Below are positions 44,652-56,319 of a stretch of DNA of 64,000 nucleotides, piece after piece. Every line of letters starts with the position of its first letter. Positions within the stretch are counted from its first letter, which is position 1. This DNA comes from Aralia elata (Eukaryota; Streptophyta; Magnoliopsida; Apiales; Araliaceae): the NCBI GenBank assembly GCA_034770075.1, contig CM068383.1:40443222-40507221 (forward strand). Reading direction: 5' to 3'. Under the pieces are notes generated by a model that saw nothing but the letters and a program-made list of their open reading frames with translations, did no database searches and was not told the origin of the DNA. A program made the translations under genes and the position numbers.

Positions 44652-44757
44652 CATTCACCCATACTTCAAAGAATTTCGTCCTCGAAATTATCTTTACAGC
44701 TAACTTCAGTCACTCAATATCATATTTATAAATTCTATAAATATTCAGGATATTACA
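44652..44757 (-). repeat. Embedded LTR-end/PPT duplication at the B LTR edge
   Basis: GGTATTACATTCACCC...AATTTCG-TCCT-CGAAATT (stem 44672-44689) looks like a true LTR/PPT border, yet it lies inside the LTR. The preceding TCATATTTATAA...AAATATTCA is repeated at the present LTR end. The LTR therefore seems extended by a tandem duplication of about 100 bp. Confidence 0.65.
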
Positions 44758-44910
44758 TCTGAGGCTTGCTATTAAGTATCGTACCATTCATTTATTGGAT
44801 TTGTAGGCATGATAGGTAGTAGTTTGCATTCACGTTATTGTGGTTATTATGTTTCATTGTGTTGCATTGTGTTGCTTGGGGACAAGCAATAGTTCAAGTT
44901 TAGGGGTATT
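44758..44910 (+). mobile_element. 3' internal end and PPT of element F
   Basis: A short non-coding piece ending in AAGTTTAGGGGTATT directly before TGATGAGTAGG. The phrase GGGGACAAGCAAT before the PPT resembles Athila/Tat-type Ty3/gypsy ends. B is inserted just to its left. Confidence 0.55.
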
Positions 44911-45093
44911 TGATGAGTAGGTTTCATACCTACGAATCGGGTGTCTATTAATGTGGATTATTGCTTATTTTCATGAATTGTAGTTACTTTTCATGCGTTT
45001 TATGTGTTTGTGTAGGAAACATGCATTGGGAGATGCTTGGGCGACAATTGGATAGAATGTAGCAGCAAAAGGATGAAGCAGTGCAGAATTTGA

Positions 45094-45240
45094 AGCAGCG
45101 CAGTCGCGCCCACGCCCAATATATACTAAGAGGCAGCGCGACCACGCCAATCTCTAGAGTTTGATTTTCTTCTTCTGCAGTGTAGCGTGGTCGCGCCCTA
45201 TTCAAGCCTATTTCAAGCGCGGCCGTGCCGGTTCGGGATT
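45094..45240 (+). repeat. GC-rich repeats in the F LTR
   Basis: Four variants of GCGCGNNCGCGCC (CGCAGTCGCGCC, GCGCGACCACGCC, GCGTGGTCGCGCC, GCGCGGCCGTGCC) in AT-rich DNA, analogous to the D1 and A clusters. Confidence 0.7.
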
Positions 45241-45329
45241 TGACCAGAGTTGACTTTTCATTTAAATTGAGCAATTGATGTGTAATTAATTTTCAGACTT
45301 CTTATTCAGCTAGGATTTTTAACAGATGT

Positions 45330-45338
45330 TATAAATAG
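45330..45338 (+). promoter_or_regulatory. TATA box of the F LTR
   Basis: TATAAATAG, 420 bp into the LTR and followed by an A-rich leader with AAACCCTAG. Confidence 0.6.
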
Positions 45339-46510
45339 TTATTTTAAGTCATTATGAAGGGTTGTTGAACGTATTAGAAAAAAACCCTAGTTTCGAAAGC
45401 GAGTTTTGGAGATTTGAAGCAACTTGATAGCAAGAGAGATTCAACGCACGAGCTAAGGAGAGATACAAGAATTGCACCAACAGATTCTATTCTCTTCTCT
45501 ACCTTTTATTTTGTATTCTTGAATGCTATTTGAATTGTGGATTATGAATTTTAGTTTAATTATGAACTAATTCCTTTTTTAAGATTATAATGGATCTTAG
45601 TGTGTAGCTTTGATTGATATGCTTCTTTGATAAATATCGTTAACTATTATCGGATTGTCTATTATGGTTTGTACCTTCTTACTTAATTATTTGGCCAGTA
45701 ATTGCTGTGATAATCTATATGAACTCGAGAGATAGATTATAGGTTTAGCTCTGACCATAATAGCATGTGATTGTATTTTCTGCGTGGTGATGGAATTCAT
45801 GATTTGTGTTTAGCATAGAGATATACCTATTCACCGCATGTAATCTAATAGGGAACCTGAGCTTAAATCCTTTTTAATTGTAATTCACATAGAGATATAG
45901 TGGATTAGTTAACTAGGGTGTTCATCTTAATTCTAGTATATGTGGATTTAAGCTGATTTGTTTATGATAAATCGTGAGATAGTCATAAATATTGATGAGT
46001 TCTCGATTAACAATCCGGAATAATTAGTATAATTTGACAGAAAGAGTATTGATCAAAGTAGAGCAATAAGTGAAGTTGTAGTCTTAAGTCTTTAAAATCT
46101 GTTTTTAAACTTGAGGAAGTTAGCCTTATTAAAATTAATTATTTAATTTCAGAAATTCACAAAACTAATAAAATTGGGTTAATACAAAATTGGAAGTGTT
46201 ATTACAAATTATAAATTTTCTCCGTGGGATCGACACTCTCTTATCATTATATTACTTGTGGTGTGACACCCCCAAATCTGGATTTCCTAACCTCGAATTC
46301 GGTGTTCACGATACTCAACAACAAACATACTTTCTAACTAATGCGAAAGAATAAACATACATTGTTTATCATAATAGTGATAAAGTCTTACAATCATAGT
46401 CCCAAGGTTCTTTAACCTTAACTTAAAGTAAACTAGTACATAAGCCTTCTCAAACATCTACTCTTGAACCTTCCCTTTTCCTTTGTCCCCTTTGGACGTT
46501 TTTGCCTTAA

Positions 46511-49014
46511 CTGAAATAAATGTCATGATATAGCAAGGGTAAGCAACTAATTTGCTTAGCAAATTTATACACAAGGGAGATATATCATGATTAGAAAGAA
46601 GTTTCGCTTTCAATGTTCAACAACAGTATATAATTGTGAAGGAACATGAATTAATAGTCAATAGTTGAATATTCAAATAATTGAATAACAGGTACTGAAT
46701 GCTTTTAAAATAACCATGAACATTTGCCAAGATTCTCAGCATTTAAACTAGACCTTTTAATAAGTTTTGGTAACCAAGGGGATCAGCCTTTCATACCCCG
46801 TAATTTATGCATAAACACTTAATAATTCAGCATTGATATCATGCTTTAATCAAATTCGTCCTTTTTTCAGCCAAGAGTTCTTACCATATCAATTTAATAA
46901 GAACAGCTTTTAAAACACATTTAATTTAACAAATTTAGACATGCTTGATCTAGCTGATACAATTAGCATAGATCTATCTCATAAACAGTTCATGCATGAA
47001 AGAACTTTAATTTAATTCATAGTTCAATAATAATAGTACAGGAATTCAATTGCACAGGGTGCGAATCTCAATAATCAGTATAGATGTGAATAATCAAGAA
47101 TAATTATTCACTAACATGCTTAGAAAATAATAACTCGAGTTTGAGTTAGGGAATTTGCCATGTTCGTAGGCTACTATTACGCAATTAAATTCTACCCGCT
47201 AGGTAGTTTAATTATTTTTCTTCGAGAGACCTATAGTTAATCTTCCAATTAGCAATAGCATAACATTACATTATGTAATCACATAGATATTACATATTAC
47301 ATTTAGTTCTTAGAAATATTATCATGTCTCGATAATATTACTATTAAATAACAATTGCCTTTAATTCACTTAATATTATTAATCTTGATAATATTTAATT
47401 CACCTCTTAGTATTATTAGTCCACTAATAACACTTTTATTCGCTTACTAATATTATTAGCATCTTAATAATATTTTAATACTTTACTAATATTATTAATC
47501 CTCTTAATAATATTTTAACCATGCATTAATATTATTACTTTTATAATACCTTACTTATTCTTTAGTATTATTAATCAATTACTAATACTTTATTCATTTA
47601 CTAATATTATTAATCATCTAATAATAGTTTATTCCTTTACTAATGTTATTACATTTTTAATAACATTTTATTTAATTTCGAATATTATTATTTACTTAAT
47701 AATATTTTAATCATCCAATAATACTATAATCTAATATTATTAATCTTTTAATAATATTTTAATCTCATATTATTAATAATATTTTAATCTAATATTATTT
47801 ACCATTTAATAATATTTTAATCATTTATTAATGCTTAAATTAAATATTATTACCCATTCAATAATATTTTCATAAAGTTTTAATCTTAATATTTCTTTAT
47901 TTACTTAAAAATATCAAATTCTTATATTACAAATATCATAGTAACATTTTAATAAGTTATTCGGCAAATAAATAATTTATTTTAATTGTTTTAACCTTTA
48001 TTAAACAACTTATTTAATACCCATAAAAGATCATAAATATTATCTATCATAATAGACTACCAAAATACCTCACATAGGTCATACTACATTATAATAGGAG
48101 TACTTAAGCTTTAACATCCTATTTTTCTCATTTATGACATCATTTAACCATTTATTTCTTTTTAACCATAACTATAACATAATTATGAAAAATAGCATAC
48201 AAGTTCTGAAAATTATTATCTTCTGGATATGGACAGTATATGACCCAAAAATGATTCACAAATTTTCCTGGAATTTTAGAAAGTGATTTACTATATTTAA
48301 AGTATTCAAAACCTCCGAATCTTATTACATTTTTCATAAATCGAGTTTTGCTCCGAAAATTCTGAAATTTTAAGGGTACACTCTCATAACATATATACAC
48401 ATACTGTAAAATGTTCAGATTTTTCCAAGGTATACACAGTGAGAAATATGGGTAAGAATATTTAGGAGTCCTTCGTGATAAAAGTTATTACACACAAACC
48501 ACACGTTAAAACGTGTCCATTCTTTTTCTTACATGTAGATAATTCTTAAGGTACCTTTTTGATTTTTTTTCAGATTTTTAAAAGATCCATAACTGGTCGA
48601 AATAGCCTTAGGAAAAATGGGGACAGTGGACTGTTAGGGTTTGTAAAGCTTTAAGTTCTATACCTGGACTGTTTTGGGAATACAACCCCCAAGGCTTCAA
48701 AAATTGTTAGATTTGTGTTCTACCACTTGGGTTTACTAGTTAACTCATGTATCTAGCACCCCCACTTCGACGGATCATAAATTCAAGTTGTAAAACTTGA
48801 GTTACACAAGATTTAGTGGAAGGAAAACTAGGGTTTCACCCCTAGGAGAATATATGCTCATTTTCTTCCTCTAAACCTTTGTTCTAACAGTCAAGATACT
48901 TAGTTTTATATATGATGATATGTAGAACTAGGGTATCTTGGGTATTAGTTCATAACCCCATCAAATCTTGCTATAACACCAAATAGAAGAAGGAGATGAA
49001 GATTTAGGTTATAC
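46511..49014 (-). other. Candidate leader intron inside the C LTR
   Basis: Minus strand: donor GAACAAG|GTATAACC at 49014; acceptor GCTTACCCTTGC...ATTTATTTCAG ending at 46511, with the branch-like A 29 nt upstream. The exon after it is purine-rich and has the same reading pattern as in A and H. Confidence 0.42.
47315..47880 (-). repeat. AT-rich degenerate repeat (TAATATTATTAATC-like)
   Basis: More than fifteen irregular repeats of TTAATAATATTTTAATC and CTAATATTATTAATC. It occupies a place in the LTR comparable to the H minisatellite. Confidence 0.75.
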
Positions 49015-50068
49015 CTTGTTCTAGTGTCAACCTTCATTGATCTACCAAAGTAAGATATGAACTTAGGGTGCATTAATCAAGCTAGCACACTTCTCTCCTT
49101 CTCCTCAAAAAACCGAACCCCTCTCTCTCTTTTTTCTCTCTTTGTATTTTGCGAGCTTGAGAAAAAAATAGAAGAAGAAGAATAGGAGAAAAATGAAGAG
49201 AAAATGAAATGTGGTGATTTAAAAAAATATATCTTGCAATATAGTTACATACAACTAGGAGTATAACTAATATCCACCATATCTTTGTTGTCCCTTGGAT
49301 AAAAGGCTTTGTCTTATCTCTTCCAATTAAGCCTAATCATGTCATTAAAGGTGCTAAGTAGATTTTCTACCAATGGGAGATGGACACACTTGTACTTGAT
49401 GTAAGAGTTACTAATTAAGGAACTTGATTAGCATAATTTGTTGCCTTAAAAGGCCTAATAGGGTCGGGCGCCCATGCTCCATTATTCCCTCCATTTTGCT
49501 TTTATTTTAATGCACAAATTTGATTAATCAAAAGTCTAAAATACCCTTAATCAAGTGGGCTAAATATTGGTTTGCATTTTATTTCTTTTGGGCTTCTCAT
49601 TTAATTGTTTTGGGCTATGTAACAAACATAGTTTAACAATTTTAATATGTATTACCCTAATTGTTTATTTAGGGTGTCTATTTCCAATCTTATGGAATTT
49701 AATTACTTACACATATCTCTTTAACTTACAACTTTACTAGGTTTACAATAATTAGGTTTAAAATTATTAATCACTTGCAATAATAAAATTATCCATTTAA
49801 GTTAGTATAAATATTAAATACTAACTATTCATTATTACCATAACCCTTAGGTTATTTAATTATCTCACCTAATGTATAATTAGGTTATGAAGCTTTCCTT
49901 TTTAATGAAATCTATAAATATATATATCCATAACTATAGTATATATATTTATTTAGCCATACACCACTTCACATATGTTATCACATATTAAATCATTATA
50001 CAACACAAAGTTTTAAATATCAATAATGTATATACATATAAAGTGACTTGAAATTCCTGGTTATTACA

Positions 50069-50104
50069 TCCCCCCCCCCTTATAAGAATTTCGTCCCCGG
50101 AATT
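50069..50104 (-). other. C polypurine tract and pre-PPT stem
   Basis: Minus strand AATTCCG-GGGA-CGAAATT (one mismatched pair, 50087-50104), then TTATAAG and a run of ten G (plus-strand C, about 50070-50079) next to the LTR. Confidence 0.8.
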
Positions 50105-51160
50105 ACGTATAAGGTTACTCAAGAAGATGTGGATAATTTTCTCTCATCTATTCCTCGAGTTCCCACATAGCCTCTTCAGCATTGTGGTTCCTCCAAAGAA
50201 CTTTTACAAAATGTATAACCTTATCATGGTCGTAACACTGACACATGAAACACATTATGAATATGTTCCAGTTCAGGAGGTAGAGCTACCTCGTACGCCA
50301 CTTCGCCTATCTTCCTCAAGATCTCAAATGGTCCAATAAATTTCGGACTCAACTTACCTTTCTTTCCAATTTTTATCTTCCCTTTCCAGGAAGATACTTT
50401 CAAAAACGTATAGCTTCCCATATCAAAATCTCTCTTCTTGGGATGTAAGTCTGTATACTTCTTCTGGCGATCTTGAGCTGCTACCAGCCGGGCTCTTATC
50501 ACCTTGATGATCTCTACTATCTACTGCACTAATTCTGGTCCCAAGGCTCACCAACTTCATCCCAGCATAGCGGCGTTCTGCATTTCCTCCCATACAGTGC
50601 TTCGTACGATGGCATTCCAATGCTGGCATGATAACTATTGTTGTATGCGAACTCTACTAATGGAAGATGATCCTCCCAGCTACCCTTGAAGTCCATCACA
50701 CAAGCTCTGAGCATGTCTTCAAGTGTTTGAATCGTTCTCTCACTTTGCCCATCGGTCTACGGATGATACGCAATGCTCATCCGTAGCTGTGTCCCCATTC
50801 TTTCTTGAAGACTCTTCGAGAAGTTTGACGTGAATCACAGATCTCTATCCGATATAATAGATACCGGTACTCCATGTCTCGAGATAATTTCTTTGATATA
50901 TAATTTCGCTAGCTGGTCCAAACTATACCTGATCTTGATCGGCAAAAAGTGAGATGACTTCGTAAGACGATCTTCAATCACCCATATAGCGTCATTGGAA
51001 GTCCAACCACAAAATCCATCGTGATGTACTCCCATTTCCATTCTGGAATTTCTAACGGCTGTAGTAATCCACTCGGTCATTGATGCTCTGCCTTGACTCT
51101 TTGACAAGTTAGACATCTGCTGACGCATTCCGTAACCTCTCTCTTCATTTTCGGCCATCA
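50105..51160 (-). pseudogene. Element C integrase (decayed)
   Basis: Minus-strand pieces in several frames: YIKEIISRHGVPVSIISDRD, TDGQSERTIQTLEDM (catalytic Glu retained), LVEFAYNNSYHASIG, a GPFEILRKIG motif, HIHNVFHVSVLRP and a chromodomain-like VKVLWRNHNAEEA. About 40 residues between VLRP and the chromodomain are deleted (near 50222). A small deletion after MDFVVGLP (near 50995) and numerous stops and frameshifts (for example 50525, 50757, 50837) make it inactive. Confidence 0.85.
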
Positions 51161-51860
51161 AAAGTGTTGACGCAAATCTTGATACATCTTTGTGCTTCCT
51201 GGGTGTATCGAGTACCTTGTACTGTTTGCTTCTAGTAAAATCTCCTCTCTTAGTTCTGGTACTGATGGTACCCAAATTCGTCCTTCGAATCTCAGCAGTC
51301 CGGTGCCATCAATCTTGTATTTTAATTCGTCGCCTTCAGTTAACCGCTTTTTGATGTTGTCGCAATCTTCGTCCTTCTCTTGTGCCTCTCTAACCTTATC
51401 TAATAAGGTCGGGCTTGCTGCTACTGTAAATAATTTTTCGTCGGTCTCCATCGGATACTTAATCTCCAATTTCAGTCGTTCGAAATCTTTCACTAACTCC
51501 TCTTGAATGGTCAATTTCAGTAACTTTTCCCTGCCTTTTCTGCTCAGGGCATCTGCCACTACATTTGCTTTGCCTAGATGGTACAAAATCTCACAATCAT
51601 AATCTTTGATCAATTCTACCCATCGGTCCTGCCTCATGTTTAGTTCCTTCTGTGTGAAATTATACTTCAGACTTTTGTGATCCGTATATATCTCACACTT
51701 CTCGCCATACAAATAATGCCTCCAAATCTTTAAGGCAAAAATAACCGCTGCTAACTACAGGTCATGAGTCGGATAACCCTTCTCATAGTCCTTCAGTTGA
51801 CGTGAAGCGTACGTAATGACCTTGTCGTGCTGCATCAGTACACAGCCAAGACCCTTGTGT
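51158..51860 (-). pseudogene. Element C RNase H and integrase zinc region (decayed)
   Basis: Minus-strand frame YGEKCEIYTDHKSLKYNFTQ, GKANVVADALSRKGREK, a linker and HPGSTKMYQDLRQHF. It is followed downstream (leftward) by a frameshift before CLTCQ. Upstream RNase H codons carry a stop near 51757. The sequence is close to H at every motif. Confidence 0.85.
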
Positions 51861-52058
51861 CACGCATCACTATACACTACAAATCCTCCCGTGTCGTCTG
51901 GTAAAGCCAACACAGGTGCTTGACTGAGCCTCTTCTTCAACTCCATGAAACTCTCCTCACATTTATCCGTCCAAACGAACTTCACCGTCTTTCTAATAAG
52001 GTTGGTCAATGGCGATGCTATCTTTGAAAAATCCTGGATGAATCTCCGATAGTATCCT
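51860..52058 (-). pseudogene. Element C reverse transcriptase C-terminus, cut by D2
   Basis: Minus-strand peptide GYYRRFIQDFSKIASPL through CEESFMELKKRLSQAPVL and VVYSDA. The break falls in the LGLAGYYRRF motif, where the D2 LTR begins. The continuation lies beyond the right edge of the window. Confidence 0.85.
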
Positions 52059-53431
52059 TGTGACAACCCATATTTTCAGAAATTATTAAATAAGAATTTA
52101 ATAAATAGAAAATTCTTATTATGTGACGTTTTGAGTTTTTAGTATGTGTATATGTGATAGATATTTTGTTAAATAAATGTTTTAATGTGAAGAGAATTAT
52201 ATATTCGTGTAGTTGGGAAACGAGGTTTAATAGTTAGTTACACCATTGAATAGATTAAATGAAATTTCCATGAGAAGGAAATTAGTTGAGTAATATTAGT
52301 TAGTTTAATTAAGTTAAAATTATATTAGAAAATAATATAATTTGCTTGTTATGTCTTGTGGACAATGGTAGTTATTGTGAATTAAGTTTCACAAATAATG
52401 TGAGCGATTCACTTAATTAAAATAGTGAATCAATGTGAATATACTTGTTTTAATAAATTGGAGTTTAATATATATGTAAATGTAATAAGATTGTGAGTTT
52501 TGTTGATAGTTTAAAATATTTATGCATTTGAATAAATATTTTATTTGCAATATTTATGGAATAAATATTTGATGAAAATTATTTATGTATGATGATATTG
52601 AGTAGATGATAAACAATTTTATCATCGGTGCGTATTTTTGTTACGCTAATAGAATAGTAATATTCTAATTTAAAATTAGAGGATTAATGTTTTATTGAAT
52701 AAAATATTTTATTTAATAAAATTATAATTTGACTATATTGAATTATAATTTTGTCAATAAGGTTTTAATGGGAATTATTAATAAGCTTAATTAGATTTAT
52801 TAATAAAAATAAGTTTAATTTAAGTGTGACAAGGGTATCATGTAATAAGAAGGTTATTAAAATAAATTAGAATTGGATTTAAAATGGTCTTGCCAAACAT
52901 GGCCTTATGGCCTTTGGTTTACTCAACTGACAAAACCTTTTGGTTTTGTTTAACTGATAAATCATATCAGTTTTTTTACGTGGTTTATGGTCAAAACCTG
53001 TAACACGGAGAGTTAGAGAGAAAAGGAAATTGAAAAGAAATTGGAAGTTCTGAGAATCAAGAGAGGATTTTAGAGTAATTCTTATCATCTTCTCATCATC
53101 TACACAAGCACAAACGAGGATTTAAGGTGATAATTTAACCCTTTTTGTTCTTAACTTTTTGTGTTCTTGAGTTTTGTAAAATAAGGGTTTTAATTGATGA
53201 ATTATGAATGATTGTTGTATATGCATGTTGGAAGGTGTTCATAATTCATTGTATGTAGGTTACAATCGATTTCCAGAAATTTGATTGATGTTAAACAAGT
53301 TTTAAATTGAGAATTTGTGTTCTTGAGGAATATATGAGTTTTGGAAAACCTAAGGAAAAATTGATTTAAATCCTTTGGGTTTTGTTAGTTTGGTTGATTT
53401 AGGTTGTTAGAATCATTGTATACATGTTGGG
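52059..53431 (+). repeat. D2: LTR related to D1, interrupted by E
   Basis: Begins TGTGACAACCCATATTTTCAG, very like D1, and runs through the same blocks (CCAAACATGGCC at 52893, AAG|GTGATAATTT at 53127) until E begins at 53432. It is inserted in the RT of C; the bases before it are ATCCT. The rest of D2 lies outside the window, so it could be a 5', 3' or solo LTR. Confidence 0.82.
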
Positions 53432-55529
53432 TGTAGACACCCAAATTTTGCACTTCGTATACTAACCCTGACAAGAGGGCAAATTCGGCAAATGAACCGG
53501 CTTGCGAGAGCAAAGGATGGACAAGTACGGACGCTCGATGCCACCGCGACGATTTATAATCGAAACCGACGCGACAACAAGGCTGTCCGAAATAAGCATT
53601 CCCGAATGATGGGTCGCGTCTTCCAGTAATTTCCGGACTGCAAAAAACGAGCCTGTCGGCGAAAACCGATGCCATGACACGAGAATCGAGGCGTAATACG
53701 AAAATCGAGAAAGTCAAGCCAGCCAGCCGCGGATTGATCTGCGGCCAATGAGTGCGCCTTTTGAAAACACGGAACTCAAAACACGGAAACCGAAATTCAG
53801 CTGAGTTTGGCCGCCAGCCAGCCGCAGATCCATCTGCGGCTGGCTTTGGCCAGCCTATTTTAGTTCATTCCTTCAGCATCCAGGAGAGAGAGAGAGAGAG
53901 TTTAAATCAGGCGAGAAGAAGAAGAAAAACAGCAGCAAATCAGCTCGGAAAAAGAGAGAAAATTAGGAGAATTTTGCAACAAAAAGAGAAGAGAAAGGAC
54001 AAAAAAAGAGAGGAATAATACTCTTTTGATTTGATTGTATCACATATACTTCTCCTTCTATTCAAAATACACAAGTTTATATCCACTTTGATATCATTTG
54101 CAAGGTGAAAATCTCCTTATTTTTGCAACTTCTATCATATCATTTGGTCAAATTAAATGTAGTTTTCATACAATTGATGATGGAACAATGAATTAGGGAT
54201 TATTAGTGAGGGTTCCATTGGAACAAAATTTTTCCTAATAACCCTATGATATTCATTTGTTGAATTTTTGTTTTGTTTTACCATAATAATATTGGGAGTG
54301 GTTCCTTTAGATCGCTATTTTAGGATGTCTTGGTATTGTTAGATTATCCGTGTTGGTTATTTATTGTAATATCTGGTTGTGGGTGTGTGGAAATTTGGGT
54401 GTGAGCCTAGGAAAGCGACCCCGTGGTCCAAATCCGATGATGGACCTCTTTTGATGTAGATAGTAGGAATGATGTAGTTTTCATTGTACATATGTAATCG
54501 TCGGACCTTAAAACGACGCCAAGGCGAGAATCGTGGTTAAGGCCCCGTCATAGTGAAAGTATGCGATTGTGGGCGTTTGGGGTTATTTTGATGGCTTACA
54601 TGCCCATGAATAGCCCCAACGCATTTTAATGTTTGATTTGATTTATGACACAAAATGGATTTCAAAGCTAAACGATAAAGATTTTCATAAAATAAATCAA
54701 ACTAGGTTATTAGCTTCACGAGGATAAGAAATTGGGAGTGCTAATGAATGTCGATTTCTATTTAACGAGAAGGCAAAAGAAAGAAATCGTTTTCAAACAT
54801 CAAAAAAATGGTTTTATAAAAATAAATAATGTCTTATTAAATCCTTGTGCATATGGTTAAAGAGATCCTAGAGGTTGCCTTTCATTTGAGTTATGAAAGC
54901 AACGTATAGATCTCGATTCCTATTTTGACAAAGATTTAGAAAACTCTTGTTTTGCCAAAACAACATCTAATGAAATCTCACAGTTTTTGACAAATTAAAA
55001 TCAAACCTTTCCTTATAAGCTTTCTCGTATAAACCGAAGGATATTCTAAAGCATTCCCAAAAGAAAAAAACACGACTTTTCTGAAAACCCAATTGATTTC
55101 TTCATACAAACTCACCACCACATTCACATAGGCACACACACACACACGCACATATACACATTTCATGAATTAAAGGATAAGAAAACATCAAGATTGCGGT
55201 AACCGTGTTTCACGGAAGTTGGGGGGTGCCTAACACCTTCCCCTCGCTTAAGCAAGCCCCCGAACTCTATGAATCTCGGTTCGTAGACCAATTAATTCGG
55301 AGTCACATATGAGCCAGCGATTTATAAAATACAAAAACTCGGATGAGTTGGTACATCCATTTCAAATATACCAACTGGCGACTCTGGTTAATTGGCTCAT
55401 CATAAAAAACGATATTTCAAAACTCCGTCGACATTAATGCCGACCTTTTCCAAAAATCATCTAATAAAAAGCTAAAATTGGAAAGGGTAACAACTAGCAT
55501 TAGGATAGCGATCCCTCCCGGCGTCGACA
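53432..55529 (+). repeat. E 5' LTR (2098 bp)
   Basis: Begins TGTAGACACCC and ends CGTCGACA two bases before the PBS. It has a 14-bp perfect hairpin (53816-53845), a GA run (about 53885-53900) that suggests a leader region, and a CA run near 55135. Its ends form a short inverted repeat (TGT/ACA). No partner LTR is in the window. Confidence 0.8.
53816..53845. repeat. Perfect 14-bp inverted repeat in the E LTR
   Basis: AGCCAGCCGCAGAT, two bases, then its exact reverse complement. A weaker relative (GCCAGCCGCGGATTGATCTGCGGCC) lies about 100 bp upstream. Confidence 0.9.
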
Positions 55530-55531
55530 GC

Positions 55532-55549
55532 TGGCGACTCTGCTGGGGA
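55532..55549 (+). other. E primer-binding site (tRNA-Arg type)
   Basis: TGGCGACTCTGCTGGGGA matches the complement of a plant tRNA-Arg 3' end (from memory of plant tRNA-Arg) with about one mismatch. It lies 2 nt after the LTR. Confidence 0.82.
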
Positions 55550-56319
55550 CATTAGAGGGCTTAAGCCGCATTCAAATCTTGATGCTATCCTATCCTTTAA
55601 AATTCATGAATATGTGTGTGCATGCGATATTTTGATCTTTTGTACTTTTGTTGTGTGAATGTGTGTTTTGTCCGATAAATGAATGATTGAATGGATTTGC
55701 TTTACTTTAAAGTAATCATTTGCATACGGTGAGGACGATGAATGTGAATGTATGTTGAGAGAGTACCTCCTCCTGAGGCGAACCCGTCGGTTGCTTATTA
55801 CTGGACTCGAAGGGGCTGCTCCCCGGAGATAACTCAGGAAACGCACCACCCAAATCCGCTCCAATCGAAAGGTTTCAGACGAGTAGATTGCGAAGATTTG
55901 GGGACCTTCATGCCGAAAAACCCGCGAGAGTAACCTTAGGATAGGTCAGCCTCAGATTAACCCAACGCAGGAAAAGTCTCTTCATGCCCTTTTACATTCC
56001 GCGCGTATAAATGTCATGGTCCCATTCCATATTCATATATGCCTTCCCTCTTGTCAAAAGAAATTACTAACCTCTATGTTTTGCAGGGAACAACTGGGGA
56101 AGCATAATGAGTCGACTCTAGTATTTATTATTGCAATAAGGGACTACTGACATGTTGTTTTGTAGAGAAAGATTAAAAAACCTAAAAAACAAAAGTTACA
56201 GCTTTAGCATGCATCCATATCCTTTCATTACCTAGGACTAAACTTCAAACCGTTGTTTCTATAGGATTGCTCCTCAAACGCGTTCGCAATCTAAAAGGGC
56301 CCAGGACTCTATATCTGAA
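55550..56319 (+). other. E untranslated leader
   Basis: About 770 bp with no gene I recognise. A TTTTGCAG|GGAAC acceptor-like site at about 56083-56095 hints at possible splicing of the leader. Confidence 0.5.

Larger units (their letters stand above)
1..44757 (-). mobile_element. Element B: internally collapsed gypsy-type LTR element (minus strand), interrupted by A
   Basis: B is read on the minus strand. Its 5' LTR is 41644-44757, its internal region only 41487-41643, and its 3' LTR is split: 40069-41486 plus a remnant at 1-91. The left end lies outside the window. Bases 1-91 align with 42264-42354 of the intact LTR with only a few substitutions, and 40069 onward aligns with 43570 onward, so 1215 bp of this LTR copy (equivalent to 42355-43569) are missing where element A now sits. 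An initiator-Met PBS and a PPT are present, but there is no coding capacity. The right end abuts F sequence at 44758; the expected TSD partner of TCTGA is out of the window. Confidence 0.85.
41644..44757 (-). repeat. B 5' LTR (3114 bp)
   Basis: Starts TGTGACGCGCC and ends GGATATTACA. Within it: GGGGATCAGCC (42852-42862), about six 60-bp repeats built on CATTATAACTGCTTATAAA (about 43280-43660), a TATA box (43860-43868), six units of the 50-63-bp repeat (about 43945-44285) and an embedded stem/PPT-like module (about 44652-44690). Confidence 0.9.
44911..46261 (+). repeat. LTR of element F, interrupted by C
   Basis: Begins TGATGAGTAGGTTTCATACC. It has a strong TATA box (TATAAATAG, 45330-45338), GC-rich repeats (45094-45240) and, near the break, TCCGTGGGATCGACA, a phrase typical of Athila/Tat-type LTRs. 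It is cut at 46261 by C; the remainder lies to the right of the window. No 5' LTR is seen, so the boundary rests on the PPT. Confidence 0.6.
46262..50068 (-). repeat. C 3' LTR (3807 bp)
   Basis: Begins TGTGACACCCCCAAATCTGG and ends CCTGGTTATTACA beside the PPT. It contains GGGGATCAGCC (46778-46788) and a TAATAATATT-rich stretch (47315-47880). There is only one copy in the window, so its left edge rests on similarity to H and on the break in F. Confidence 0.85.
46262..52058 (-). mobile_element. Element C: Tekay-like chromovirus (minus), cut by D2
   Basis: The 3' LTR (46262-50068) comes first on the plus strand, then the PPT and decayed integrase, RNase H and the end of RT. D2 interrupts it at 52059. 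Gag, protease, most of RT and the 5' LTR lie outside the window. LTR ends TGTGACACCCCC and GTTATTACA and the protein sequence resemble H, so C and H are cousins. Confidence 0.88.

Noticed and set aside
53752..54018. 88-codon frame rich in Arg/Lys/Glu in the E LTR
   Set aside because: It spans the hairpin and GA-rich leader; composition only, no motif, no ribosome context.
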